Shown: positions 14,152 through 22,922, counted from the first letter of the stretch. The stretch: DNA of 64,000 bases from Kineococcus rhizosphaerae (GCF_003002055.1 NZ_PVZF01000008.1:1-64000); one strand, 5' to 3'. Made by a program: numbers and translations. The notes: generated from the sequence alone by a model not told the origin.

Positions 14152-16312
14152 CCTGCCGTTCCAGCGCGGCCCCCTCCACGTCCAGCACCGGCAGCCACCG
14201 CAACCACCGCGGCAGCCACCACGCCGCGCGGCCCAGCAGCGACAGCGCGGCCGGGACCGCGACCATCCGCACCACGACGGCGTCGGCGAGGATCCCGACC
14301 GCCAGCGCGAACGCGATGGGTTTGATCGTCGCGTCCCCCTCGGGGACGAACCCCGCGAAGACCGCGAACATGATCGCCGCCGCCGCCACGACCACCGGCG
14401 CCGCCTGCCGGAACCCCGTCCGCACGGCCTGCAGCGGGTCGGCGCCGTGCGCGTGGGCCTCGTGCATCCGGGAGACGAGGAACACCTGGTAGTCCATCGC
14501 GAGCCCGAAGAGGATCCCGACGACGATGATCGGGGCCAGGCTCAGCAGGGGCCCCGTGGTGTCGGCGCGCACGACGTCCTTCAGCCACCCCCACTGGAAC
14601 ACCGCCGTCGTCGCCCCCAGCGAGGACCCGATGGTCAGCAGGAACCCCAGCACCCCCACGACGGGGACGGCGAGGGAGCGGAACACCAGGACCAGCAGCA
14701 CGAACGCCAGCCCGACGACCAGGGCCAGGTACACCGGCAGGGCGTCGGCCAGCGTCGAGGACACGTCGACGCTCACCGCCGTCTGGCCCGTCACGTACGC
14801 GGGGGTGCCCGCGGCGTCGCGGTGGACGAGGTCGCGCATCCGGTGCACGAGGTCCGTCGTGGCGGGCGCGTCCGGGGCGGTCGTGGGGACCACCGTGACG
14901 AGCGCGGCGCCCCCGTCGGCGCTCGGCCGCGGCGGGGTCACCACGGCGACCCCCTTCAGCCCGCCGAGCTCCTGCGCCAGCTGCGCGCCGCGGGCCGCCG
15001 CGTCCGGGCCCTGGGTCAGCACCAGCAGCGGGCCGCTGACCCCGGCGCCGAAGTGCTCCGAGAGCACCGCCTGCGCGCGGCGCTGGGTGCTGTCGTCGGG
15101 CCACGCCGTCGCCAGCGTCGTGCGCATCGAGAACACCGGGACCGCCACCACGGCCAGCGCCGCGACCGCGAGCACCAGGCTGAGCCAGCGCTGCGTGGAG
15201 ACCGCGCGGCCCCACCGGGCGAAGACCCGGGGCTCGACCGCGTCGGTGGGCACGGCGGCGTGCCGGCCGCTCTCGTGGGCCAGGGCCCGCTTGGCCGGGC
15301 GGGGCAGCGCCCGCAACCCGATGAACCCCAGGACCGCGGGCACGAGGGTCAGCGCGACGAGCACGGCGACGACGATCGTCGCGGCCGCCGCGATCCCCAT
15401 CTCGGTCAGGAACGGGATGCCCGCCACGGCCAGGCCGGCGAGGGCGATGACGACCGTCGTGCCCGCCGTCACGACCGCCGACCCCGCCGTCCCCACGGCG
15501 CGCGGGACGGCCTGCGCCACGGGGCGGCCCGCGAGCAGCTCGTGGCGGAACCGGGTGACGATGAACAGGGCGTAGTCGATGCCGACGGCCAGGCCCAGCA
15601 TGATCGCCAGGATCGGCGTCGTGGACTGCAGGTCCACGAACCCCGTCAGCGTCGTGATGCCCAGCGCCCCGATCCCGACGCCCACCACGGCGGTCAGCAG
15701 GTTCATGCCCGCCGCGACGAGGGAGCCGTAGGTGATGGCCAGCACGACGAGGGCCACGACGACGCCGATCACCTCGGCCGGGCCGCCGACCGTGGAGACC
15801 CCCTGCGTCGCGTCGCCGGTCACCTCGACCCTCAGCCCGTCGGCGTCCGCGCTCCGCACCGCGGCGAACAGCGCGTTGCGCTGGGCGTCGGTGACGTCGG
15901 GGGGCGCGGCGGAGTAGGCGACCGTGCTGTAGGCCGCGCGCAGGTCGCGGGAGACGGTGGGGTTGGCCTGGTCCAGCGGGTTCGTCGCGCCCACGACGGC
16001 GGGCAGTCCGTTCAGGGCCTGCACCGCGGCGAGGACCTTCGCCGCGTTCTGCGGGGAGGTGACCTGCTGCCCGGCGGGCACCTCGAAGACGACCTGCGCG
16101 GTGGCGCCGCTCGCGGTGTCGCCGAACTCCTCGCCGATCAGGCGCAAGGCCGTCGTGGACTCCTGGCCGGGGATCTCGAAGGTGTTCACGGTCTTGCCGG
16201 ACAGGGTGGCGGCGCCCGCGCCGGCCAGGACCAGCAGCAGGAGCCAGACCGCGACGACGAGGCCGCGGAAGCGGAACGCGCCCGCGCCCAGGCGGTGCAG
16301 GGAGGTGGCCAT
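14093..16312 (-). CDS. MMPL/RND family exporter
   Basis: Large membrane exporter, 739 residues, in two repeats. Each repeat has one membrane helix, an extracellular domain of about 150 residues and a block of five helices. The conserved transport aspartates are seen in GLAVGIDYALFIVTR and GLAMDYQVFLVSR. Substrates in the family are lipids, drugs or siderophores; none can be named here. It starts 1 nt after the stop of its TetR-family regulator and is clearly in one operon with it. Confidence 0.9.
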   Translation of the reverse strand: MATSLHRLGAGAFRFRGLVVAVWLLLLVLAGAGAATLSGKTVNTFEIPGQESTTALRLIGEEFGDTASGATAQVVFEVPAGQQVTSPQNAAKVLAAVQALNGLPAVVGATNPLDQANPTVSRDLRAAYSTVAYSAAPPDVTDAQRNALFAAVRSADADGLRVEVTGDATQGVSTVGGPAEVIGVVVALVVLAITYGSLVAAGMNLLTAVVGVGIGALGITTLTGFVDLQSTTPILAIMLGLAVGIDYALFIVTRFRHELLAGRPVAQAVPRAVGTAGSAVVTAGTTVVIALAGLAVAGIPFLTEMGIAAAATIVVAVLVALTLVPAVLGFIGLRALPRPAKRALAHESGRHAAVPTDAVEPRVFARWGRAVSTQRWLSLVLAVAALAVVAVPVFSMRTTLATAWPDDSTQRRAQAVLSEHFGAGVSGPLLVLTQGPDAAARGAQLAQELGGLKGVAVVTPPRPSADGGAALVTVVPTTAPDAPATTDLVHRMRDLVHRDAAGTPAYVTGQTAVSVDVSSTLADALPVYLALVVGLAFVLLVLVFRSLAVPVVGVLGFLLTIGSSLGATTAVFQWGWLKDVVRADTTGPLLSLAPIIVVGILFGLAMDYQVFLVSRMHEAHAHGADPLQAVRTGFRQAAPVVVAAAAIMFAVFAGFVPEGDATIKPIAFALAVGILADAVVVRMVAVPAALSLLGRAAWWLPRWLRWLPVLDVEGAALERQDGARDPAAGRPAGAPAAGA

Positions 16313-16313
16313 C

Positions 16314-16889
16314 TCAGTTCTCCTCGGTGGGGGCGGGGTGGCCGAGCGCGCCGAGGGCGGCGGCGACGAGGTGGGGACGGACCCGGTCGAACGGGAGGTC
16401 GGCGCAGGCGAGGGAGGCGACGGCCAGGCCGCCGACGGCGGTGGTGATGCGGACGCCGCGGTCGTCGGGGGGACCGGCCGTGAGCTGCTCGCCGAAGGCC
16501 CCGAACAGCGCCTCGCCGATGGCCTCGAGCCGGTCGGGGCCCATCGCGCCCTCCTGGCCGCTGAGAGCGGTGAGCGCGAAGGCGACCAGGCCGGGGCGAC
16601 GGGTCGTGAGGTCGGCCAGCGCCTCGACGACCCGCCGGTCCCGCGCGGCGCCGACCGGCACGCCGTCCACGTCCTGCGCCAGGGCCCGCAGCGCGTCGAC
16701 GGTGTGCGCGACGGTCGCGTCCTGCAGGGCGTCCTTGCTGGGGAACCGGTGCAGCAGACCGGTCTTGGAGTAGCCGACCGCGTCGGCGATGCGCTGGACG
16801 GAGGTCTGCTCCACGCCGTGGCGGGCGAACAGAGCCGCCGCGGCGTCGAGGATCTCCTCGTCGATCTCTTCCTTCGTCATCCGAGGCAC
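16314..16889 (-). CDS. TetR-family regulator of the MMPL exporter
   Basis: Repressor of 191 residues with a TetR helix-turn-helix at about 12-58 (ILDAAAALFARHG, then GYSKTGLLHRFPSKDAL). A GTG at 16889 was chosen because a TACAGT box ends 6 nt before it, making a leaderless mRNA; an ATG three codons later is the alternative. The open frame runs on upstream through the 21-nt repeats, but only as repeat-encoded HRDRGT units, so that extension is rejected. Operator-like boxes cover its promoter. Confidence 0.85.
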   Translation of the reverse strand: MPRMTKEEIDEEILDAAAALFARHGVEQTSVQRIADAVGYSKTGLLHRFPSKDALQDATVAHTVDALRALAQDVDGVPVGAARDRRVVEALADLTTRRPGLVAFALTALSGQEGAMGPDRLEAIGEALFGAFGEQLTAGPPDDRGVRITTAVGGLAVASLACADLPFDRVRPHLVAAALGALGHPAPTEEN

Positions 16890-16890
16890 T

Positions 16891-16925
16891 GGACCACTGT
16901 AGACCGAGGTGGACCATTCTGGTCC
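16891..16925 (-). promoter_or_regulatory. Promoter with two TetR-operator-like boxes
   Basis: GGACCATTCTGGTCC (16911-16925, perfect 6-bp arms) and a weaker copy GGACCACTGTAGACC (16891-16905) lie 20 bp apart. The -10-like TACAGT (minus strand, 16896-16901) is inside the weaker copy, so bound repressor would block transcription. Confidence 0.55.
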
Positions 16926-16935
16926 GCTCCCGTCC

Positions 16936-17104
16936 ACCGCCGCGATCGAGGGATTCACCACCGCGATCGAGGAATCCGTCCCTGGGACGTTCCGAGGTGT
17001 TCCTTGATCGCGGTGCATGGTTCCTCGATCGCGGTGCATGGTTCCTCGATCGCGGTGCACGGTTCCTCGATCGCGGTGCACGGTTCCTCGATCGCCGTGG
17101 GTGG
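16936..17104. repeat. Seven-copy 21-nt repeat array with an orientation switch
   Basis: Two copies of a 21-nt unit (16936-16956, 16957-16977) run in one direction. After a 22-nt spacer, five copies (17000-17104) run in the other. The shared core is CACCGCGATCGAGGAA or its complement, centred on CGATCG. Units 2-4 of the long arm differ by a single T/C; the last is decayed. It fills the divergent gap between the TetR gene and pcrA. There are no spacers between units, so it is not CRISPR. Confidence 0.9.
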
Positions 17105-17187
17105 GGGGCGTCGTCCCGGGGGGAGCGCGCGGGGCCGTCCGGCGCGCGGCGGGTCGTGTCGCAGGAGAGGCCTACCCTTGACGCACG

Positions 17188-19527
17188 ATGAGCACTCTCT
17201 TCGACGACCTCCCCTTCGGTTCCCCCGACGGGGGGTCCCGCCGCGTGCCCGCGCCGCAGCCCGCCGTCCCCGCGCGCCGCGGCGGGCTCGACCCCGCGGC
17301 GCTGGTGGAGGGCCTGAACCCGCAGCAGCGGCAGGCCGTCGTCCACGCGGGCTCCCCGCTGCTCATCGTCGCCGGCGCCGGATCGGGCAAGACGCGCGTC
17401 CTGACCCACCGCATCGCCTACCTGCTCGCCGAGGGACGCGCGACGCCGGGGCAGGTCCTGGCGATCACGTTCACCAACAAGGCCGCGGCCGAGATGCGCG
17501 AGCGCGTCGCCTCCCTGGTCGGCGACGTCGTCGGCATGGGCGCGCGCAGCATGTGGGTCTCGACGTTCCACTCCGCCTGCGTGCGGATCCTGCGCCGCGA
17601 GGCCCAGCACCTGGGCATGCGGACGTCGTTCTCGATCTACGACTCCGCCGACTCCCAGCGGCTCATGGCCATGGTCGGGCGCGAGCTGGAGCTGGACCCG
17701 AAGAAGCACGCGCCGCGGGCGCTGTCGAACATGGTCTCGAACCTCAAGAACGAGCTCGTCGACGAGGAGGCGTTCTTCGAGCGCGCGCACTCCGAGGCGG
17801 GCAACGAGACCGAGCGCGTCCTGGCCCGGGTGTACCGGATGTACCAGCAGCGGCTGCGCCAGGCCAACGCGGTGGACTTCGACGACCTCATCATGTCGAC
17901 GGTCCACCTCCTGCAGGCCTTCCCCGACGTCGCCGAGCACTACCGCCGCCGGTTCCGGCACGTGCTGGTCGACGAGTACCAGGACACGAACCACGCCCAG
18001 TACGTGCTGGTCAAGGAACTCGTCGGCACGGGGGAGGGGCCCGTCCCGCGCGGGGAGCTGACCGTCGTCGGGGACGCCGACCAGTCGATCTACGCCTTCC
18101 GCGGCGCCACGATCCGCAACATCGTCGAGTTCGAGCAGGACTACCCCGACGCGACGACCGTGCTGCTGGAGCAGAACTACCGCTCCACCCAGAACATCCT
18201 CACCGCGGCCAACGAGGTCATCAAGCTCAACGACGACCGCCGGCCCAAGAACCTGTGGACCGCCTCGGGCGCGGGGGAGAAGATCGTCGGCTACGTCGCC
18301 GACGACGAGCACGACGAGGCCGCGTTCGTGGCCGAGGAGGTCGACCGCCTCCACGACCGCGCCGACGTGAAGTACAAGGACGTCGCGGTGTTCTACCGCA
18401 CCAACGCCCAGTCGCGGTCGCTGGAGGAGGTGTTCATCCGCACCGGCCTGCCGTACAAGGTCGTGGGGGGCACGCGCTTCTACGAGCGCCGCGAGGTCAA
18501 GGACGCCGTCGCCTACCTGCGCGTCCTGGACAACCCCGACGACACCGTGAACCTGCGGCGGGTCCTGAACACCCCCAAGCGCGGGATCGGGGAACGGGCC
18601 GAGGCGACGATCGCCGTGCTCGCCGACCGCGAGCGCATCAGCTTCAACGCCGCCCTCGAGCGCGCCGACGAGGCGGTCGGGCTGGTGTCGCGGTCGCTGA
18701 ACGCGGTCAAGGGCTTCGCCCAGCTCGTCGCCGACCTGCGGACCCTGGCCGAGTCGGGGGCCTCCCCGGCCGTCGTGCTCGAGGCGGTCCTGGAGCAGAC
18801 GGGGTACCTGACCGAACTGCGCGCCAGCAAGGACCCGCAGGACGAGTCCCGCATCGAGAACCTGTCCGAACTCGTCGCCGTCGCCGAGGAGTTCGCCGAG
18901 GACAACCCCGACGGGACGCTGTCGGACTTCCTGGAACGCGTGTCCCTCGTCGCCGACGCCGACCAGATCCCCGCCGGGGCCGAGGACGACGGGGTCGTGA
19001 CGATGATGACCCTGCACACCGCGAAGGGGCTGGAGTTCCCCGTCGTGTTCCTCACGGGCATGGAGGACGGGACCTTCCCGCACTCCCGCTCCCTGGGCGA
19101 CCCCGACCAGCTCGCCGAGGAACGCCGCCTGGCCTACGTCGGGCTGACCCGCGCCCGCGAGCGCCTGTACCTGTCGCGCTCGGCCCTGCGCAGCGCCTGG
19201 GGTGCGCCGCAGCAGTTCCCGCCCTCGCGGTTCCTCGACGAGGTCCCCGCCGACCTCGTGGACTGGAAGCGCGGGGAGTCGGCGTTCCAGAACGTCTCCT
19301 CCGTCTCGGCCTCGACGCGCGTCGCGCAGCGCCCGGGGGTGCGGACCGCGGGCACCCGTCCGGTCATCGCCCTGAACCCCGGCGACCGCGTCACCCACGA
19401 CTCGTTCGGGATGGGCACGGTCGTGCGGGTCGAGGGGGAGGGCGACAAGACCGTCGCGCACATCGACTTCCGCTCCGAGGGGACCAAGCGCCTGCTGCTG
19501 CGGTACGCGCCCGTCACCAAGCTCTGA
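17188..19527 (+). CDS. pcrA: ATP-dependent DNA helicase PcrA/UvrD
   Basis: Superfamily 1 3'-5' helicase used in repair and in clearing conflicts on DNA, 779 residues. The motifs appear in order: NPQQRQAV, Walker A GAGSGKTRVLTHR, DEYQDTN, GDADQSIYAFRGA, QNYRST, TLHTAKGLEFP and AYVGLTRARERL. The last 55 residues (NPGDRVTHDSFGMGTV) form the Tudor-like C-terminal domain typical of PcrA. The ATG lies 9 nt after TACCCT, a possible -10 box. It is transcribed away from the 21-nt array. Confidence 0.95.
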   Translation: MSTLFDDLPFGSPDGGSRRVPAPQPAVPARRGGLDPAALVEGLNPQQRQAVVHAGSPLLIVAGAGSGKTRVLTHRIAYLLAEGRATPGQVLAITFTNKAAAEMRERVASLVGDVVGMGARSMWVSTFHSACVRILRREAQHLGMRTSFSIYDSADSQRLMAMVGRELELDPKKHAPRALSNMVSNLKNELVDEEAFFERAHSEAGNETERVLARVYRMYQQRLRQANAVDFDDLIMSTVHLLQAFPDVAEHYRRRFRHVLVDEYQDTNHAQYVLVKELVGTGEGPVPRGELTVVGDADQSIYAFRGATIRNIVEFEQDYPDATTVLLEQNYRSTQNILTAANEVIKLNDDRRPKNLWTASGAGEKIVGYVADDEHDEAAFVAEEVDRLHDRADVKYKDVAVFYRTNAQSRSLEEVFIRTGLPYKVVGGTRFYERREVKDAVAYLRVLDNPDDTVNLRRVLNTPKRGIGERAEATIAVLADRERISFNAALERADEAVGLVSRSLNAVKGFAQLVADLRTLAESGASPAVVLEAVLEQTGYLTELRASKDPQDESRIENLSELVAVAEEFAEDNPDGTLSDFLERVSLVADADQIPAGAEDDGVVTMMTLHTAKGLEFPVVFLTGMEDGTFPHSRSLGDPDQLAEERRLAYVGLTRARERLYLSRSALRSAWGAPQQFPPSRFLDEVPADLVDWKRGESAFQNVSSVSASTRVAQRPGVRTAGTRPVIALNPGDRVTHDSFGMGTVVRVEGEGDKTVAHIDFRSEGTKRLLLRYAPVTKL

Positions 19528-19635
19528 GCGCCCTCACGCTGCGCAGTCGCCCGGTGCGCCGGTCAGGTGGTGGTCCCCGCGTGGGCGGGCCGATCGGGTG
19601 AGCCGGTCTGCACCCGCGGGCGCGGGCGGCCGAAC

Positions 19636-19670
19636 CTCTCCGGTGGGCGCACGCCGCGCCCACCGGAGAG
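19636..19670. terminator. Strong hairpin after pcrA
   Basis: A perfect 15-bp stem (19636-19650 with 19656-19670) and a 5-nt loop lie about 110 nt after the pcrA stop. There is no T tract. It most likely ends the pcrA mRNA; the rest of the gap (19528-19749) shows nothing else except the AGGAGG site at its end. Confidence 0.65.
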
Positions 19671-19749
19671 CGCCGGACCCGTCGCGAGGCGGGGACGCGG
19701 AGCCCGGGGGCCTCACGACGTGGGGCGGCCCGGCCACCCAGGAGGAACG

Positions 19750-20313
19750 ATGACCCGCCGCACCACCACCCTCACCCTCTCCCTCGCGCTGGCCGCCGCG
19801 ATCGCGGTGCCCACCGCGGGCAGCGCGGTGGCGGCCCGCCCCGGGACGCCGCAGCCCACGGCGACCTCCACGGCCACCTCCACGGCCCCCGCGACCTCCA
19901 CCGCGACCGCCACGGCCACCGCTCAGCCCGGCAAGGGGTCCGCGCCGGTCGTCACCCGCCGCGTCCGCACGCCCCAGCTCGTCGTGACGGGGACGCTGAA
20001 GGCCGTCGACGCGGCCACGGGCCGGCTGACCGTCAGCGTCCACGGCGGCCGCGACAAGAGCCTGCGCGGCAAGGACCTCACGGTCGTCCTGGGCGCGAAG
20101 ACCGTCCTGCGCCAGGACGGCGCCGTCGTCGCCCCCGCCGCCCTGCGGACCGGCGGTCACGTCAACGTGCAGGGCGCCCGGGCCGCGGACGGGACGCTGA
20201 GCGCGGCACGGGTCACGGTCGAGAGCGGCGAGGACCACGCCACGGATGACCCGACCGCCACCCCGACCGGAACGCCCACCGCCACGGCCACGACCACGCC
20301 CGTCGAGGACTGA
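19750..20313 (+). CDS. Secreted Thr/Ala/Pro-rich protein, DUF5666-like core
   Basis: Exported protein of 187 residues. A signal peptide (about 1-29) is followed by a low-complexity stretch of Thr, Ala and Pro (about 35-60), then a small beta domain (LVVTGTLKAVDAATGRLTVSV ... HVNVQG) resembling DUF5666-type domains, then a second Thr-Pro tail. No anchor is seen, so it may be released or held in the wall. The ATG has a perfect AGGAGG 5 nt upstream. Function unknown. Confidence 0.75.
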   Translation: MTRRTTTLTLSLALAAAIAVPTAGSAVAARPGTPQPTATSTATSTAPATSTATATATAQPGKGSAPVVTRRVRTPQLVVTGTLKAVDAATGRLTVSVHGGRDKSLRGKDLTVVLGAKTVLRQDGAVVAPAALRTGGHVNVQGARAADGTLSAARVTVESGEDHATDDPTATPTGTPTATATTTPVED

Positions 20314-20338
20314 CGGCGGTCCGGGGCCCTCACCAGAA

Positions 20339-20391
20339 CGGCACGTTGACTCCCCGGTCTCGGTGAACGGGACCGGGGAGTCAACGTGCCG
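20339..20391. terminator. Bidirectional terminator, 21-bp perfect stem
   Basis: Arms 20339-20359 and 20371-20391 are exact reverse complements with an 11-nt loop. It lies between the convergent secreted-protein gene and TetR gene and should stop transcription both ways. Confidence 0.8.
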
Positions 20392-20409
20392 GTTCCCCTG
20401 CGTCCGGCG

Positions 20410-21087
20410 TCAGGGGGTGCGCAGGTCGCGGAACGTGTCGAGCAGGTCGTGCACCGAACCCCGCAGGACGGGCAACCGGGACAGGCCCGTGAGCTTCTCC
20501 AGCGCCGGTGCGGTGCGCTCGACCAGCCGGACCGTCCGGCGCTGACCCTCGCTGCGGTCGTGCACCCAGTGCAGCACGATCCCCATGTGCGCCAGCCACA
20601 GCAGGTCGGGCAGTTCGGCGCGCAGGCGGGCGTCCATCTTCGCGTCGCTGCCCTCGACGACGTCGCGCATGATCGCCGTGGCGGCCTCGCGCGCCGGCCC
20701 GCTCTCGGCGCTGAAGGGGGACAGGGGGGAGTCGGGCTGGGCGGCGACGGCGAAGAACGTCCCCGCGAACGGGTGGTACGGGCGGTTCACCTCCAGGAAC
20801 GCCGTCTCGCAGGCGGTCCAGCGCTCGGCCAGCGACCGCGTCGTCATGGCCGCCGCGGCCGCCTCGGCGTGCGCGTCCTGGGTGCGCTCGTAGAACCCCT
20901 GGACGAGGTGCTCCTTGGAGGCGAAGTAGTGGTAGGCGTTGCCGAGGCTGACGTCGGCGCGCTCGGCCACCGCGCGCATCGTCGTGCCGGCGAAACCCTT
21001 CTCGGTGAACAGGTCGAGGGCCGCGTCGACGATGCGCTGCCGGGTGGCCTCGCCCTTCGGGCTCGGAGAACCCTTCGCGGGGCTCAC
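20410..21087 (-). CDS. TetR/AcrR-family regulator
   Basis: Repressor of 225 residues. The N-terminal helix-turn-helix is clear: RIVDAALDLFTEKGFAGTTM, then LGNAYHYFASKEHLV. The ligand domain is unassigned. The GTG overlaps the stop of the membrane protein gene before it. The likely operators are the two identical palindromes at 21529-21570, in front of the operon it belongs to and of the opposite gene. Confidence 0.86.
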   Translation of the reverse strand: MSPAKGSPSPKGEATRQRIVDAALDLFTEKGFAGTTMRAVAERADVSLGNAYHYFASKEHLVQGFYERTQDAHAEAAAAAMTTRSLAERWTACETAFLEVNRPYHPFAGTFFAVAAQPDSPLSPFSAESGPAREAATAIMRDVVEGSDAKMDARLRAELPDLLWLAHMGIVLHWVHDRSEGQRRTVRLVERTAPALEKLTGLSRLPVLRGSVHDLLDTFRDLRTP

Positions 21088-21506
21088 CGCGGCGGCGCCG
21101 GGCGGTAGCCGGGTGCGGGCGGGACCACCGGCGCGAACGCGGGGCCGGGACGGCGGTGCACCGCGCGGGCGTGCCGGCGCATCCTCTGCAGGACGAAGAG
21201 GTTCGTGAAGTGCACGGCCCCGACGACGAGCAGGACCGCGCCGAACTTGCGCGACAACGCCTCGACGGCGGCCCGGGCGTCGGGCACGGAACCGTCGACC
21301 TGCAGGGCGTAGGCGACGAACCCGAGGTTGACCAGCAGGAAGCCGACGACGAGCAGGTGGTTGACCGCGGCGGCGAGCTTCTCGTCCCCCTCGAACACCT
21401 CGACGAGGAACAGGGCGCCGTTGCGGAAGAGGGTGCGGGCGACCCAGAGGGTCAGGGCGACGCTGAGGACGACGTACCCGGCGTAGGTGGCGAGGACGGC
21501 GCTCAC
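21084..21506 (-). CDS. Small polytopic membrane protein
   Basis: Unrecognised protein of 140 residues with three hydrophobic segments (about 5-25, 48-70, 88-110), a basic stretch and a Pro-rich end. It is first in an operon with the TetR gene and its promoter carries one of the two palindromes. It may be the target the regulator controls. Confidence 0.7.
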   Translation of the reverse strand: MSAVLATYAGYVVLSVALTLWVARTLFRNGALFLVEVFEGDEKLAAAVNHLLVVGFLLVNLGFVAYALQVDGSVPDARAAVEALSRKFGAVLLVVGAVHFTNLFVLQRMRRHARAVHRRPGPAFAPVVPPAPGYRPAPPR

Positions 21507-21528
21507 GAGGACTCCCGGGGTTCGTTGT

Positions 21529-21570
21529 TGAACATGTTCAGGACGGTACGCCAGGATGTGAACATGTTCA
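21529..21570. promoter_or_regulatory. Twin palindromic operators in a divergent promoter
   Basis: TGAACATGTTCA occurs twice as a perfect 12-bp palindrome (21529-21540 and 21559-21570), centres 30 bp apart, about three helical turns. The second includes the ATG of the plus-strand gene. A TetR-family gene in the minus-strand operon is the natural binder. Confidence 0.7.
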
Positions 21571-21968
21571 AGAATGAACTCCCCACCCGTCGTCTCGTCG
21601 CCCGCGCCGCGCTGCGCGGTCTCCTGACGGGTGCGGCGGCGGGGGCGATCACGGTCGTCCTGCTCGCCCGCGGCCTCACGGGACTGGAGGTCTTCGGCGT
21701 CGTCGTCGGTGCGCCGGTCGGCCTCGTCGCGGGTCTGCTCGCGGTCTGGGTCCTCGTCGTCGCCGGCGCCGACCGCCGGCGGGAGTGGGGGGTCGACGTC
21801 CTCGCGGCCTGCGTCGCGGGCTTCGTCCCCCCGGCCCTGGTCCTGGGGACCCTCGCCGGGGCGGGCGACCCGCTGTCCTGGCTGCTCCTGCCCGCGGTGG
21901 GGGTCCCCGCGTCGCTGCTCGCCCTGTGGCAGGTGCGCTCCCTCGTGCGCGCACCCCGTCCCGCGTGA
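21564..21968 (+). CDS. Small four-helix membrane protein
   Basis: Unrecognised membrane protein, 134 residues, with four hydrophobic segments (about 14-34, 40-64, 76-96, 100-122). The start codon is either the ATG used here or the GTG at 21558; both lie in or against an operator palindrome. It is divergent from the TetR operon and probably controlled by the same repressor. Confidence 0.65.
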   Translation: MFKNELPTRRLVARAALRGLLTGAAAGAITVVLLARGLTGLEVFGVVVGAPVGLVAGLLAVWVLVVAGADRRREWGVDVLAACVAGFVPPALVLGTLAGAGDPLSWLLLPAVGVPASLLALWQVRSLVRAPRPA

Positions 21969-21972
21969 ACCC

Positions 21973-22881
21973 TCAGCGCGCGCCGCGCCGGGGCGCGCGG
22001 ACGGCGTGCGCGGCGGGGATGTGGTCGGTCAGGGCCCGCGCCGCGCTGGCGCGGGCCAGGGTGAGCTGCGCGACCCGGACGTACAGGCAGTCGACCACGA
22101 GCAGTTGCGCGTGCCGGGCCGCGAAGGGACCCTCCCGGAACGTGGTGCCCCCGGGCGCCACCGTCAGGACCACGTCGGCCAGCCGGGACAGCGCCGACCC
22201 CGGGTCCCCGGTGACGGCCACCGTCGTGGCCCCGCGGCGGGCCGCCAGTTCCGCCGGTTCGATGACCTCCCGGGTCGCGCCGGAGTAGGAGATCGCGATC
22301 ACCACGTCGGCCGGGGTCAGCAGCGCCGCCGACGTCGTCGCGGCGTGCACCTCGGTCCAGGCCCGCACCGGCACGCCGATCCCGAACAGCCGGGTGTCGG
22401 TCTCGGCCGCCATCGCCGCGCTGCCCCCGACCCCGTAGACGTCGACGCGGTGCGCGCGGGCGACGGCCTGCGCGGCCCGCTCCACGGCGTCCAGGTCCAG
22501 CCGGCGCGCCGTGTCCTGCAGGCTGCGGACGTCGGCCGCCGCGACGACGGCCGCGACCCGTTCCAGGTCGTCGTCCGGCCCGATCTCCGGGCCGATCTCC
22601 GAGGTCCCCCACACCGACCCGCCGGCCTCGTGCGCCCGGCGCCCCTGCTCGCGGGCCACCCACCGGACCAGGCCCTGGTAGCCGTCGAGCCCGATGGTCT
22701 GGCAGAACCTCGTCACCGCGGCCTGCGACGTCCCGGCGCGACGGGCGAGTTCGGCGGCCGAGCACTCCTCGACGCTCTCGGGCCGGTCCAGGACGAAGTC
22801 GGCGACCTTGCGCAGGGACGGCGGCAGGTCGGCCCGCAGCGCGAGGATCCGCTGCGCCGGGTCGTGGGCGTCGACGCTCAC
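21973..22881 (-). CDS. MurR/RpiR-family regulator of amino-sugar genes
   Basis: Transcription factor of 302 residues with an N-terminal HTH_6 domain (about 1-80, LARRAGTSQAAVTRFCQTIGL) and a C-terminal SIS sugar-phosphate domain (about 120-260, VYGVGGSAAM and ISYSGATREV). Members sense phosphorylated amino sugars. The start was set at the second of two adjacent GTG codons, 5 nt after GAGGAGG; the frame stays open further upstream without support. It diverges from the SIS-NgcEFG-kinase operon, which is its likely target. Confidence 0.87.
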   Translation of the reverse strand: MSVDAHDPAQRILALRADLPPSLRKVADFVLDRPESVEECSAAELARRAGTSQAAVTRFCQTIGLDGYQGLVRWVAREQGRRAHEAGGSVWGTSEIGPEIGPDDDLERVAAVVAAADVRSLQDTARRLDLDAVERAAQAVARAHRVDVYGVGGSAAMAAETDTRLFGIGVPVRAWTEVHAATTSAALLTPADVVIAISYSGATREVIEPAELAARRGATTVAVTGDPGSALSRLADVVLTVAPGGTTFREGPFAARHAQLLVVDCLYVRVAQLTLARASAARALTDHIPAAHAVRAPRRGAR

Positions 22882-22907
22882 CACGACCTCCTCGGGGGTT
22901 GGGGGAG

Positions 22908-22922
22908 TGGATGACTCATCCA
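22908..22922. promoter_or_regulatory. RpiR-type operator palindrome
   Basis: TGGATGACTCATCCA has perfect 7-bp arms around one base and lies 27 nt upstream of the regulator's start. A half site (CATCCA) recurs near 23027-23032, close to the other promoter. Confidence 0.5.

Noticed and set aside
16914-17081. N-terminal extension of the TetR protein into the 21-nt repeats
   Set aside because: It encodes only repeat units (HRDRGT) because 21 is a multiple of 3, and lies upstream of the likely promoter and operators.
16936-17104. CRISPR array
   Set aside because: Units are directly adjacent without unique spacers, unit length is 21 nt, orientation switches, and no cas genes are present.
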